DNA from: Cannabis sativa
Taxonomy: Eukaryota; Streptophyta; Magnoliopsida; Rosales; Cannabaceae
DNA: 64,000 nucleotides
Assembly (NCBI RefSeq): GCF_029168945.1
Contig: NC_083603.1
Span: 20,088,001 to 20,152,000 of the forward strand
Reading direction: 5' to 3'
Made by a program: the position numbers and the translations under genes
In this document: positions 34,531-48,020 of the stretch, piece by piece
Numbering within the stretch: the stretch's first letter is position 1
Layout: every line of letters begins with the position of its first letter
The notes under the pieces: model-generated
Told to the model about the DNA's origin: nothing
What the model saw: only the letters and a program-made list of their open reading frames with translations
Database searches by the model: none

Positions 34531-37500
34531 CAATGGATTTTAATCACTAGTGTCTCCCAAGTCATAAGAAGGTGAGTTCCTAGAAACTCTCCCACTACGA
34601 CAAGGCACCGTGAATTATGTCGAAGAAAACTAAATGGTATTGATCTCTTCGGTTGTGACAAGACAACAGAGGCAGTGGGATCATCATATGTTATATAAGA
34701 TGATAGAACACTTTTGGAATCAAGAAAAATATCTCCTTTATTTGCTACTTGTTTTTCAGACTTAGTCATTTTCTTAGAAAAGTAGTATTTGTTTGAACAA
34801 ACACTTTCTTATCTATTGACAATGGGATGGTCCACCCCTAATCACTTAGAATAGCTAACAAACCATGGTTAATGGTTCTAGCTTTTCTTAAGATTTTGAT
34901 TAGGTCATCCATGAATCTAGTAATGATTTACATAAAGTATATAACCATTACATCATTCTGAAATTGTATTACCATAGAAGGAATTAGGCAACGACTAGTA
35001 ACTAATCATCAACATGCAACTCGAAATTTCTGGGGAGGTAAGTTTGGATATAATTAAAAAATCAATTTAATGATCTTTGAACTGCATATCTACTAACTAT
35101 TTCTCCACCCCTATCAGTTCGCAAGATCTTTAACCACTTACCTTAATGGTTTTAACCATTGCTAGAAATTAATGAAATTTTTCAAACATTTCAAATTTCT
35201 TTGCATAAGGTATAATCTAGAGTGATCGTTTTAAGAATACAACGAAAAACTCATATCCACCCCTGAATGTACATCCATCTGCGAATGAGATGAACTACTT
35301 TCAGTGGATATAGGCATATTAACTCTTTGCAGAGATTGATCTTGTCAAATCCACTATGAACAAGATACAAATGCCATAGATTAAGAAAAATGTGGTAGTG
35401 TCTATTGATGACATAGGTTTAGTTACATCAAAGAGTTCTTAGAATACTGCAAGTGGATCCTGGTCACAGAATACCTAACTCATATTCCATACAGTTTTAA
35501 TCCATTAATAGAAGATGGTTATTGAACACTTGAGAAAGTGTAACTGTATTGTATTCTGGAATTAGAAATATAAGAAAATTTCTATTTGGAATCTAAAATT
35601 AAAGTCAAAGACTTAAATTTATACCAAATATATGAGTAATTCTATCTTGGACCAGCACTACTAATACAAACTCTAAGTCAGATTTGCCCATACAAGTAGG
35701 AGATTTCTAAGATTGAGGATTTATATCAATTGGGAATAGAATTTCGGGATTATAATCATATGCGTCATTTAATTTCTTAAGAGAAAATATAGAATGACAT
35801 GAAATGATTTATAGACCATTCATCCAATGATATGTTTTGAAGCTAATTCGAAATGAATAAGCTAAGAGGAATTAGGATAATTTCGTTTAAAATAAGAATC
35901 CAACGATGCTTCGATTAGCGAAAGTCAAAGTAATCTTATTTATACAATCTTCTTGTTTCATATCGTAAAAATACTAGTCTAAGGTGTCATCAATTGATGA
36001 ACAGCTAGATGTCGCATATACAATATTTATCTTTCGAGATCTAACACTATTATGTATGTCTAATGGTGAAAATCCATTAGGGATTTATCTCATTAGAAAA
36101 ATAAACATGTTAGACCAACAATGAAGATTCGAAATTAAACTACAACTTAATAACAGAAAATAACATGGTTCAATATAAATTCATACACAATTCAGAAATT
36201 ATAAACATATAGCAAGTAGGAATGACAAGTGAAAATACTAAAACTTACAATCCTAAATAATTTCCAAGGTTTTCAACAAACTGATATCAGTGTCCCGTTT
36301 AGGCGAGAGTCAAAGCTACCATTCATTGAATAGAGTTGTCAGCTCGTCTAAAATGTTAAACATTCTAGCAACCTTTTATTCGATCAAGATTAGAATTCAG
36401 CGTTGTCCCGTTTAGGCGAGAGTCAAGGCAATTCTATCTTATGAGCTTCCACCATTGTTTCATAATTTGCAAGTCAAGTATGGTCGCCACCATTAGGGTG
36501 ATCCATACCATACAAAACACTTACAAACTACTTATCATGCGAGGTTAAACGGTGCGAAATTGCTAATGAACGTTCCTCCATTAGGGAGGATTACTCACTA
36601 AAACAAACGCGGTGTAAAACCCACAATGGAGATCGAATGTCTCTTGATAATAAAGCTCATTATTTAAAAAGAGTTGTATTTTCTTTTATTCTCTTTATTT
36701 ATTCTATTTATTTTAAATATATAGTTATTTAATTAAAATTTCCAATTTAGAATGAAAAATTCTAAATATAAATTTTAATTTAATATTTATAAATTTTACT
36801 TAGATGGATATGAAATAATATGAATTATTTCCATCTTAGTAATAATTTCCAATAAATATTTAGAAAAATATTCAATTTAAGTTGTTACAAAATTAATATA
36901 AATTAATTTACAACTCAAATTTAATTTTCTATAAATATATATTGCATTTCGAAAAATTAAAGTATTTAAGAATACAATTTTCGAAAAAATGCATATTAAA
37001 ATAAAGAATAAATCCTGGAAAAATTATTCTAATTTAATGTTGGCCCAAAATTAATTAATAAAATTAATTTACAACAAAAAATATAATTTTCCTATTTAAT
37101 TAAATATATAAGAAAAATTACAAATATTTAAGTATGATGATGAAAATCAACTTAAATATTAATTTTATATTTAATTAAATACACTAGAAAAATACTTCAA
37201 GCAAAAATATCACATATCTAGATTTTCCTTTGACTAATTAATTCAAATTCTAATAATATACTTTAATTCAATTTATTTTAAATTAATCAATAAATGAAAA
37301 CATCATTGATTTAAGTTGATCCAAGAATTAATTAAAATAATTAATTTACAACTTAATCTATTTTTCAAGATAAAATTCGAAATTCTAGCATTTAAGAAAT
37401 GCAATTTCGAAAATTGATTAATAAAATAAAGAAAAAATATATTTTGAAAATTATTTAAATTTAGTTGAAAAATTAAATTTCAACTAAAAATAATTTTCTA

Positions 37501-39887
37501 TTTAATTAAATGTCATGAAAAAAAAATATTTAAGTATGATGATAAAAATCAACTTAGATATTTAATTTTCAAATAAATTAAATGTATTAAATTCAAGAAA
37601 TAAATAATTAAGTGTAGAGAAGGCTTAATTATTAATTTCTAGTTTAATACTAGGAAAAATATACTTAAAATAAATTGTACCAAAATTAATTAAATAATTA
37701 ATTTCACAATTTATAATATTTTTCTATTTAATATTAGAAATAATAAGTAGTCTAGAAATAACTATCTAGAAAATATCTTATTTGACTAAGTATCTTTTCC
37801 ACAAAATTTGAAAAAATATCTAATTTAAGTTGTATTAGAAAAAATCTAGAACTTAAATATTTTTCAAATTTAAATTTAATTAAATATCAAAAATTAAGTT
37901 GTAACCACTTAATTTGAAAATATTCCATTTTAAGTTAATATTCGAAAAGATATTAACTTAAAAAATATCTAAAGAATCTTAATAACCAATGCCTAAAATT
38001 CCTCAACTTAATTTTGAAATTTTGAATTCAAAAGATATTCAGATTTAAGTTGGTTAGTTGAAGATAACTAAATATCAACTTAAACAGGAATATTTAATGA
38101 AAAATTTAAATTAAATTCCAGAAAGAATCTAGATGGTTATAATTCTATATTTAATTAAATACAAGAAAATACATATAGTTTAGCTTAGAATAAAAAATTC
38201 TTTAAACTATAATTTTCTTAAATTAATTTCAAAATAAATGAAATTAATTATGTTGCTAATCAATTTTATTAGGTTAAACTAGTGTAATTAACCTAGTACA
38301 GTCATTCAAATCAGGCAAATGGGCCTTCACAATTGGGGTGGTTTGTGTGAGGGGGTGCTGGGTTCAGTATGTCGTACCCACTTCTATGGCTCCCAACTCT
38401 CACACAAGGCCCAAAAGAGAGGAATTTAACCTTAATAAGAACAACTGTTATTAATTGAATAAGCCCAAAAACTAAATGGGCCTAAATAAATTCTATCAAG
38501 AACTATGATAATTTATTTTAGCAACAGCAACCTATATGCATCTATAATCAAATTAAACATATAGGCTCACACAGGCACACTTTGGATGGGTCCTATCATG
38601 TTGCTAGGTCATACACAGATGAAAGAAGATTGTAAATTATACCTGTTACAAATGATTATCTTGACCAAGGGAGCCATCAGATCATTAGATCTGGCAAAAG
38701 GTAACCATGGCTATTTGCAATCAAGTAATAATAGGTTTTAAAAAACTTACATACAAGCTAAAACCACATACTCCTGCAACAAGGTTAGCTGGATAGTTGG
38801 AAGTAGGATTTATTTAATTTTAAATTAAATTTTTAATTTCGAAAATAATTAATTAAATAATAAAAAAAATTCGAAAATTTTAAAAAGAATTTGAAAAAAT
38901 TCGAAAATTAAAAAAAAAAATTAAATTTAAAATTAAACCTACAATTTTGAAAAATTAGGTTTCAACCAACCTAAATATCATTTCAAAAATTTGCTAACTG
39001 CTTTTAAATTTTAAATGTTATTTTAAAAATAAAAATTAAATAAAAATTAGAAAAGATAAATGAAATATCTTTTCAGATTTTAAATTTAATTTAAATAAAT
39101 AAAATAACAAAATTTAAAAGTTAACTAAATATCTTACATCTATTTAAAATTACATGATTATAAATATCTTATTTTAAATTTAAATAAGGTCAAAATATCT
39201 AAAAAGATTTAAAAAAATCTTAAAAGATAAGATATAATTAAAAATATCTTAAAAGATAAGATATTTTAAAAAAATATCTTAAAAGATTTTATAAATATCT
39301 TATAAAATCTGACCTTAAATTTAAAAAAATAAGATATAATCAAATTTAAAAATAAGATAGATTTTTAAGCAAGAAGATAGATACTAATTCTATTCAAATT
39401 CAAATTACACTAATATCTTGAATTAAATTTAAAAAATATTAAATTTATTCAAAATGATAATTAGAATTGAATTAGGAATAGTAATAGTATAAATACAAAA
39501 CTATACAAAAAATTGGAAGTTAATTCCATGAAAAAGCATGAAAAATCGAAGAAAAACAAAAAAATTCGAAACTGTACGGACAGATTTGCGATCGCAGGAA
39601 AATATCGATGTACGATTTTTTCAAATCTTCAAAAAATCATAACTAATTCAAATAAAATCCAAATGAAGTTCTGTAAAAGGCTAACTTGCTTAATTTTTTC
39701 CATACTATCCAATAAAAATAATTCCAGAGATAAAATCGCAATTATTTTTCACGAAAATTTCACAAACATCAATCAATCATCAAATAACACTCAATACAAC
39801 ATGATAACATCCAAAGAACATATAAACAATCGTTTTAAAGTCCAAATTTCTTGCAAGTAAATCAATTACCATGGCTTTGAGGCCAGT
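34531..39887 (-). mobile_element. Degraded Angela internal region, truncated (copy C)
   Basis: Aligns by eye with the internal region of the Angela array. Remnants of the integrase region are seen ('ccacccctatcagttcgcaagatctttaac' near 35110, compare 50305). The conserved non-coding module with two AGGCGAGAGTCAA repeats lies at about 36290-36440. Long AT-rich spacer follows, then a leader and a primer-site region ending 'atggctttgaggccagt'. RT, RNase H and the 3' LTR are missing. No frame is intact and the copy is much older than the array at 46158. Confidence 0.75.
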
Positions 39888-41778
39888 TATTGGAAATTAT
39901 TTTACCAGGATCTTAGATCTACTCACAAGTATGTTTATTAACACCCTAAATATGAACTTTCTAAAACGATGAAATAAACACATATAAAGTTTAAGAAACC
40001 TTACATTGGGTGCAGCGGAATAATATGACTCCTTCCGTTCAGATATCTAGCCCTTGATTCCTTTCTGTAGCAGAGCATTATCAATATCTGAACCTAGATC
40101 TCTTTCTCTGAATCCTTGATGCTGAAACTCCTTTGCTGATGATCTTTCTTCACGATCTTCCTCACTATGATTGAGGTATCACTTGATGTGTGTGGGCACT
40201 ACTCATACACTAAGGATTTCGAAATATTGAAGAAGAAGAGAGAGAGTGGTCAGTTAAAGATAGGGAGAGAGAAGGCTCAGTTTTTTCTGACTCAGAAAGT
40301 CTGAAGAAAAGTGTAATTTTCCTGAAGCCTTCACTATCTATTTATAGCATTCCACTAGGGTTAGATTTGAATTATATGGCATTAAAATAATGAAAAAATC
40401 AACTTAAAATAGCTACAAAGGTGGTCGGCCATACACTAATGGATTGGGCCTTGCTTTTTGCAATTTTGCAATTTTAACACCTTTTGTATCTGATTTTCTC
40501 AAAAATGCCAATTTCCTAATTCAAACATTTAAATGCCAATTCTAACTATTTAATAACTATAAATAATTATTAAATAATATTGTCATTTATCATATTTATT
40601 AATTGAACCATACAAAGTATCATAATTAACAAATATGTCCCTATAAACTCTTTCTTTACAATTTCGCCCTTACTTAGTGAAAATTTCACAAATAGACATA
40701 GTCTAATTCGTGAATTATAATTGATTAATCAAAACCAATTACATGAGTCTTACAAGCAATATTATCTCAACTAGTGGGGGGACCATGGGTCTATATAACC
40801 GAGCTTCCAATAAGTAGATCAAGAATTTAGCACTAAAATTCACTAACTTATTAATTGTTCGTTGAATCCACGCATAGAACTTAGAATTGCACTCTCAGTA
40901 TATAGAATGCTCTATATGTTCCACCATATAGACACATCATTAGTTATCCATTGTTATAATCCTAATGTGATCAATGATCCTCTATATGAATGATCTACAC
41001 TGTAAAGGGATTAAATTACCGTTACACCCTACAATGTATTTATTCCTTAAAACACTTGACCCCGTATAAATGATATTTCAGCTTATGTGAAATGAGTACT
41101 CCACCATTTATGTTCGTTTGGTCAAGCTCGAAGGAGATCATCCTTTGCTTACTATTCGCCAGATAGAAGCTATAGATTCCATGTTTATGATAGCGCTCCC
41201 ACTCAATTGCACTACCGTGTTCCCAAAAAGTACGTATCACCCTGACCAAAAGGTAGGCTTAACTAACAATTCTTGGAACACGAATAACCTTTCAAGATTG
41301 AGCCTAATCATAACAGGATTAAGATCATTTGATCTAGGATCAACTAGGCCATATTGACTTGAATAGATTTTACGGTAAGTTTAATTAAATCTAAGTCAAA
41401 GTTCAATATCGGTCCCTTCCGATGCATACTCCATGCATCCAACCTGAGCTTTACTTTAACCAATGCTCTGGAAAGAACATAGCACTTCTCCAAATGCAAG
41501 TAAACTCTTGTTGTAGATTATCATATCAGTAAAACCCTGTGTCTGATAAATCTTGGAAACTTTATTCACATAGTCATGTTTACTTTCCAATGTGTTGACG
41601 GCACAATAAACAGGATCAAGTATGTGAAAAGGGTTTCAGATGAATTTATACATTATGTACATATAATCATGAAATAAATCATGTGAACCATGCAACATTA
41701 AATGTTATTTCAGATCTATATTAATAAGTAAATCTGATTATATTGAAATGAGTTTTATTTAGGGCATAAAACCCAACA
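39888..41778 (-). mobile_element. Angela LTR of copy C
   Basis: 1891 bp, starting TATTGGAAATTATTTTACCA (first TG decayed to TA) and ending AAACCCAACA. It carries a reverse TATA box (CTATTTATAG near 40337) at the position found in other Angela LTRs. Confidence 0.85.
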
Positions 41779-42540
41779 ACTTATGCCGCTAAAAATAAAT
41801 ATTGGGTTTATGCTGCTTACAAACTTAAAACTTTGGGTACTTATGCCACTATTTACCCTTTTATTTAATAACTTATCTTTACTTTCACAAATGTCATATT
41901 TTAATTTCAGTCCTATAAATGTCAAATCTATTTATTTAATAATTATAATTAATTATCATATAAAATTATCATTTAACTTATTTATTAATTGGACCTTACA
42001 AAGTCTCTTTTGTTAATAAATCCTAAAATCTCTTTTCTTCTCAATTAAGTCATTTGCTTAGTGAAAATTCATAAATACATTATTTAATTTAGAATTCTAA
42101 TTGGTTGATTAAAACCAGTTAATCAAGTCTACAAGCTAATATTATCTCAACTAGTGCAGGGACCATGTGCCTATATAATCAAGCTTCCAATAAGTAGTTT
42201 TAGAATTTACCAAGTAAATTCTCTATCTTATTAATTCCTCCTGACTTCACTATAGATTCAGAATTGCACTCTTGATTATAGAGAACGTTCTATATGTTCC
42301 AAATATTGATACGCTATTAATTATCCATTGTTTTAATCCAAATAATCAATGATCCTCTATGGATAACCTACGAGTATGGACAAATTTACCGTTCTACCCT
42401 TCAATCTATTTTATCCTTACAATGCTTAGCTCCTTGTAAATGATATTTTAGTAAACTAATATAATTACTAAAATGAGTACTCTACCATTTAATCTCGTTA
42501 GCCAAGCTCGAAGGAAATATCGTTTACCCTTCAACAATGC
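41779..42540 (-). mobile_element. Junction remnant and Angela LTR-B, second part
   Basis: The first 67 bases (41779-41845) contain repeated 'ctta-tgccgct/tgccact' motifs and are unassigned. From about 41846 the sequence follows LTR-A again ('cttttatttaataacttatc', 'gagcttccaataag', 'cctcctgacttcac') to about 42540, where it ends without a proper terminus. Confidence 0.65.
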
Positions 42541-44039
42541 CATTATAACTTAGTAAGAAAACTTAAACATAGTTTGAATAATTCATTTTATGAATTAATT
42601 TGTACAATTTTTGATTGCCTATATCAATAGTTTGGCCTTATATTCATATTTTAGGTTAAATATTATCTTCTCAAGGTATCTTCGTGTCTCGTTTATAATA
42701 CATGCCTACATAATGTGAGTCGTTATATAGTCAGTATTGCATGTAGCTTAATGTTGTTTTATGAGTTAAATCTCATTTACAACTGCTACTTTAATTTTCC
42801 TTTCTAACGAGAAATGTTCAGTCTTTGACTTTACATTGTCCATAGACAACTTTAATCAGTTATTTGAATTTTTTTTAAAATGGAGTAGATTTGAAATATA
42901 TCATGTAATCCTAGATAAATTCCAGTTGATCATACATTGTAATAGTACAAAAAAAATTGAAAGAATAAAGTTGTAACAACAAATTCCATGAAAAAAGAAT
43001 ATTCTAATAGTACAAAAAAATAAATCAAGTTATCAAAACTAAGTAAAAAAAATTGTAATACAAAAATATATTGACGGGTTGATACTATTTTGCTTATTGT
43101 AATTAGGTCAATATTTTGTTATTTTTCTGTTGCTTTGTAGTTATATTTTTGTTGTTTCATAGTTGTTTATTAAGTTATTCTAGGGTTGTTTTTTAGTTAT
43201 TTTTGAGTTTTTTTTTTATTTTACTGAAACACATTATTTTTGTAATTTTGAAAATTTAAACATAGTATTTTTATAAAGGTGGTACAGTAAAAATGTAAAA
43301 AAAACTCTGTGTCACAGTATTTTGGTAACCTTTCCCCTATTTTACAGTATTTTTGTAAATTCCCCCCAAAAAATCATGCTTGCAACTTAATGTTCAATAC
43401 TGTAAATTAGATTAAATTTTTTAAATTATAATTTACTATACATACAATGTACACAATTTTGACATCCCAAAAAAGAAAAAAAAAATAGTCGAAATTTTTA
43501 TGGTTATGTACGTTATAATTATTATTAACATCCTGTAAAATTTTGAGAAATTCAGAATAATTTACAATATAAAAAATAGAGTTCAAATAGTATAGTTCAT
43601 ACGCGTATGAAATAAAAGAGTCATGTGTGTAACAAGACTGTTTGAAATCTATTTTTCACATATTAAATTTCACCAAATTTTTCAAATTTTACAAGATGTC
43701 TTAAATAACTGCAATGTACACAACCATAAAAAAATTAGACTAAAAAATTTGTTAGGATGTTGAAATACTCCTTTTAGGAGTGTGCACTATAAGTGGTAAA
43801 AATAAATAAGATGCTTCTCCGATCCACCCAAACGACAAAAAATGGTGCACAGACAGATGTGCATCACCTACTGTTTCGGTATTTAGAAAAGAAAAAAAAA
43901 TTAGTCAAATTTTTTCATGGTCATGTATGTTATTGTTATAATTATTTGAGACATACTGTAAAATTTTAAAAAATTTAGAATAATTAACAATATAAATTGT
44001 AGTGTTAAAACAGTCTATTTCACACACATATAAAATAAA
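42541..44039. other. AT-rich sequence with an old duplicated unit
   Basis: No gene seen. A unit near 43491-43800 ('gttatgtacgttataattatt', 'ctgtaaaattttgagaaattc', 'aaataaaagagtcatg') recurs in diverged form at about 43908-44039 and continues after the Mutator-like insertion at 45417. Confidence 0.5.
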
Positions 44040-44814
44040 GAGTTATTTGCGGCAAAACCTCTTTAAGTGGCCAGGTTTTTGCAACTAACCCCCAATTCTA
44101 AAATTTTGGTGGTAAAACCTCCTAAACTCAAGTTCTGTTAGCACTTAGCCCTTTCCATCCATTTTTGAGTGTTAAGTGCCAAGTTGGAATGTCCACGTGT
44201 ACGCAGTGTACACGTGGCACAATTTTATTGGTCCACGTAAATAAATATTTAAAAAAAATAAAAAATTAATTATTTTAAAAATAAAAAATAAAAAATATAT
44301 ATTTTTCTTTAAAAATAATTTTTCTTTTTTTTTTTTTTTTGCCTTTTTATCTTCACACCCTCTCTCTCTTCCCAAAAACACTACCACCATAGCCACCATC
44401 ACCGATTGTCCCTCTAATCTAAATCAACACTAAAAAAATACCTTGAGATCTAAATAGGAAACACAAGAAAAATAAAACACAAACTAAATCCAATAAAGCA
44501 TCACAAAAACTATTGTTTTTTGCTGGAAGTTTATCCCAAACCCTCAAAAACCATTTTACTCTCATGCTCTCTCTTTATCTGAAACCAGATCTGAAGCCTA
44601 CTTCCGCCCTCTTCAAGCAACACCAAGACCCGGTGAACGAGAGACTATCGGCATCGCGAGGATCTGCAACAACAAATGAGGAAGATGCAACACCTTGAGA
44701 GGAGCTGCGATTTTGTCTTCTTGTTTGACGAGATCCCTTTTGTGGTCACCTTCCACGAGAACGACGAGTAGGTCGTCGGAGAGAGAGAGAGGGAGAACGA
44801 CGAGTATGTCGTCG

Positions 44815-44889
<75 letters not shown>

Positions 44890-45416
44890 CGGTTTGTCAG
44901 TTCGTACGATGGTGGTGGGTTGCGAGTGCGTGGTCTGAGTATTAGATGAGTTCATGGGTTCGTACGGTGGTGGTGGGTTATGCTGGCAATGGTGGTGTTA
45001 TGTATATGTTGAAGAAGAAAGAAGAGACAGGGGAGAGAGAGAGAACGTGAAGTTCAAAAAAAAAAAAAAAGAGGCTGAAATAAAAAAAAGAAAAGGAAAG
45101 AAAAAGGAAAAATAATTTTTATTTTTTTAAAATTATTTTTTTAATTTTTAAAGAAAAATAATTTTTTTTTTTATTTTTAAAATAATTAATTTTTTATTTT
45201 TTTAAAAATATCTATTTAAGTGGACCAATAAAATTGTGCCACGTGTACATTGTGTACATGTGGACATTCCAACTTGGCACTTAACACCCAAAAATGGATG
45301 GAAAGGGCTAAGTGCTAACAGAACTTGGGTTTAGGAGGTTTTACCACCAAAATTTTAGAATTGGGGGTTAGTTGCAAAAACCTGAACACTTAAGGACGTT
45401 TTGCCGCAAATAACTC
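44040..45416. mobile_element. 1377-bp non-autonomous Mutator-like element
   Basis: Ends GAGTTATTTGCGGCAAAAC and its inverse, with arms of about 200 bp that extend more loosely into AT-rich sequence. A perfect 9-bp duplication TAAAATAAA lies at 44031-44039 and 45417-45425. The interior has less AT-rich sequence (about 44510-44815) with a repeated 'gagaacgacgagta.gtcgtcgg' motif and a (GA)n tract at 44816-44884. No transposase is present. The interior could be captured host sequence, unidentified. Confidence 0.88.
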
Positions 45417-45771
45417 TAAAATAAAAGAGTCACGCACACTTCATAAAAATATTCCTCCCAGAGTAGCTCTTAACAGAATTTTTGCTTTCTGTTATAGCCA
45501 TTTATGTACATTTAATGTACTCTACGGAGAGATGAATAGATAAAGTTAAATATAGTGCAATAGATTATTTGAATTCTCTTTTTTGCGTGTTAAATTTTTT
45601 AAATTTTTTTGAAATTTTGCAAAATATCTTAAATGACTACAACATACACACCACAAAAAATAAACTGAAAGATTGATGCTTAAAGAGATAGGGATGCATA
45701 TTAAAATTTTCAAAATAGATATACTCTTATAGATGGGAACAAAAGTGGAGGACACCATACAATTTTTCAAA
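45417..45771. other. AT-rich sequence, continuation of the duplicated unit
   Basis: Continues the unit interrupted by the Mutator-like element. No gene is visible. Confidence 0.45.
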
Positions 45772-46157
45772 GGGTAATTTGCAGTCAAATTTTTTAGACT
45801 TTTAAGTTTTGTACGATCTAACTATTATACTGAAAAAATTATGGCTATACTCTCCAACCTCCATTATCGTGTTGCTCTGTACTCATTCTATCCATTTGGT
45901 CTATTAAGTGCCAAAGTAGACTACCATTCTGTACACAAGTATACACGTGGAAAAATTTTATTGGTCCTCATAATTTTAATAATTGAAAATTGAAAAAAAA
46001 ATAATTAAAATTTAAATATTTTTTCTTTTTCTTCTTCTTCTTCCTTCGGGAACCAATATGATTCCTTCTCTTCTTTCCTTCTACATCTTCTTCCATTATC
46101 ACCACCACAATCGTTGACCTCCGAAGCCTGAATACCTAAACCAAAACCCCAAATAAC
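45772..46157. mobile_element. Older inverted-repeat element, left part (Mutator-like)
   Basis: Starts GGGTAATTTGCAGTCAAATT, similar in style to the ends of the element at 44040. Its sequence to about 46060 ('gtacgatctaac', 'ctatactctcca', 'tattggtcctcataatttt', 'cttcttcttcttcc') recurs inverted at about 60540-60737. The body is split by the Angela array at ATAAC. Confidence 0.6.
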
Positions 46158-47991
46158 TGTTGGAAATTATTTTACCAGGATCTTAGATCTACTCACAAGT
46201 ATGTTGATTAACATCCTAAATATGAACTTCTAAAACGATTATAAATAAACACATATAAAGTATGAGAAACCTTACGTTGGGTGCCGCAAATTATATGTCT
46301 CCTTCCACTCAGATCTCTAACCCTTGTATCCTTTCTGTCGCAGAGTATTATCAAGATCTGAGCCCGAATGTCCTTCTTGTTGAATTGCTTTCTTCACGAT
46401 CTTCCATATGATTGAGGTACTACTTGCTGTGTGTGGGCACTACTCTGTCACTAAGAGGATTCGAAACAATCAAGGAAGAAGAAGGAAAAAGAGTGGCGGC
46501 TAGGTTTAGTGTGATGGCTCAGGTTTTTCTCTAAAAGGAATAAGATGCAAAAGTTACTTTTTCCTGAAGCCATCACTATCTATTTATATGCCACATAGGG
46601 TTAGGTTTGAATTATTTGGCATTAAAATAATGAAAATATTAAATGATAAAGCCTACATAAGTGGCCGGCCATGGCTTAGTGGATTTGGGCCTCACTTTTG
46701 CAATTTTGCTGTTTTATCATTTCTGCATCTCATTTTCTCAAAAACGCCAATTTTCAAATTCAACTATTTAATAACTATAATTAATTATTAAATAATATTT
46801 TCATTTATCATATTTATTAATTAGACCAACCAAAGTATCTTAATTAACAAATATACCCTAAAAACTCTTTCTTTACAGTTTCGCCCTTGCTGAGACATAG
46901 TCTAATTTGAGAATTATAATTGATTAATCAAAACCAATTAAATGAGTCTTACAAGTAGTATTGTCTCAACTAGTGTGGGGACCATCCGAGCTTCCAATAA
47001 GCAGATCAAGAATTTGCATCTTAAATTCACTGACTTATTAATTCTTCGTTGAATCCACGCATAGAACTTAGAATTGCACTCTCAGCTATATAGAGCGCTC
47101 TATATGTTCCACCATATAGACTATATGTTCCACCATATAGACACGTCATTAGTTATCCATTGTTATAATCCTAATTTGATCAATAATCCTCTATATAGAT
47201 TATCTACACTGTAAAGGGATTAGATTACCGTAACACCCTACAATGTATTTTATCCTTAAAACACTTAACCCCGTATAAATGATATTTCAGCTAAGTGAAA
47301 TGAGTACTCCACCATTTATTTTTGTTTGGTCAAGCTCGAAGGAAATCATCCTTTACTTTCTATTTGCCAGATAGAAGCTATAGATTCCATATTTATGTTA
47401 GTGCTCCCACTCAATTGCACTACCGTGTTCCCAAAATGTACGTATCACCCTGACCCAAAAGTAGGCTTAACTAACAAATCAAAGAACACGAATAACACTC
47501 TTGAGATTGAACCTAATCATATCAGGATTAAGATCATTTGATCTAGGATCAACTAGGTGATATTGACTTGAATAGATATTACGGTATGTTTAATAAATCT
47601 ATGTCAAAGTTCAATATCGGTCCCTTCCGATGCATACTCCATGCATCCAACCCAAGCTTTACTTTAACCAATGCTCTGGAAAGAACATAGCATTTCTCCA
47701 AATGCAAGTAAACTCTGTTGTAGATTGTTATAGTAGTAAAACCCCAGTGTTCTGATAAATCTAGGAATCTTTAATCACATAGTCATGTTTACTTTCCACT
47801 GTGTTGACAACACAATAAACAGGATCAAGTATGTGAAAAGGGTTTGGATGAATTTATAAATCAAATAAACATATAATTGATAAGGTGAACCAAAACATAC
47901 AAATGAATGAAAAATAATCTGTTTCTTTATTGATATTGAATAAAATGGATTACATTGAAATGTAGTTTTATTTAGGGCATAAAACCCAACA
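46158..47991 (-). repeat. Angela array LTR1
   Basis: 1834 bp, TGTTGGAAAT to AACCCAACA. It carries a private 20-bp tandem duplication ('ctatatgttccaccatatag', near 47101-47140) and small deletions. Its first 600-700 bp share variants with LTR3, while a central part shares variants with LTR2. Confidence 0.9.
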
Positions 47992-48003
47992 AACTCCCAA
48001 TTG
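47992..48003 (-). other. Polypurine tract of the Angela element
   Basis: On the - strand the sequence before the 3' LTR reads CAATTGGGAGTT, a short purine-rich tract as is usual for copia elements. Confidence 0.7.
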
Positions 48004-48020
48004 CGCTAATATAAAACTAA

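Noticed and set aside
47326..47541. 71-residue frames recurring at 41118, 55542 and 58833
   Set aside because: The same LTR segment in each Angela copy; no family match.
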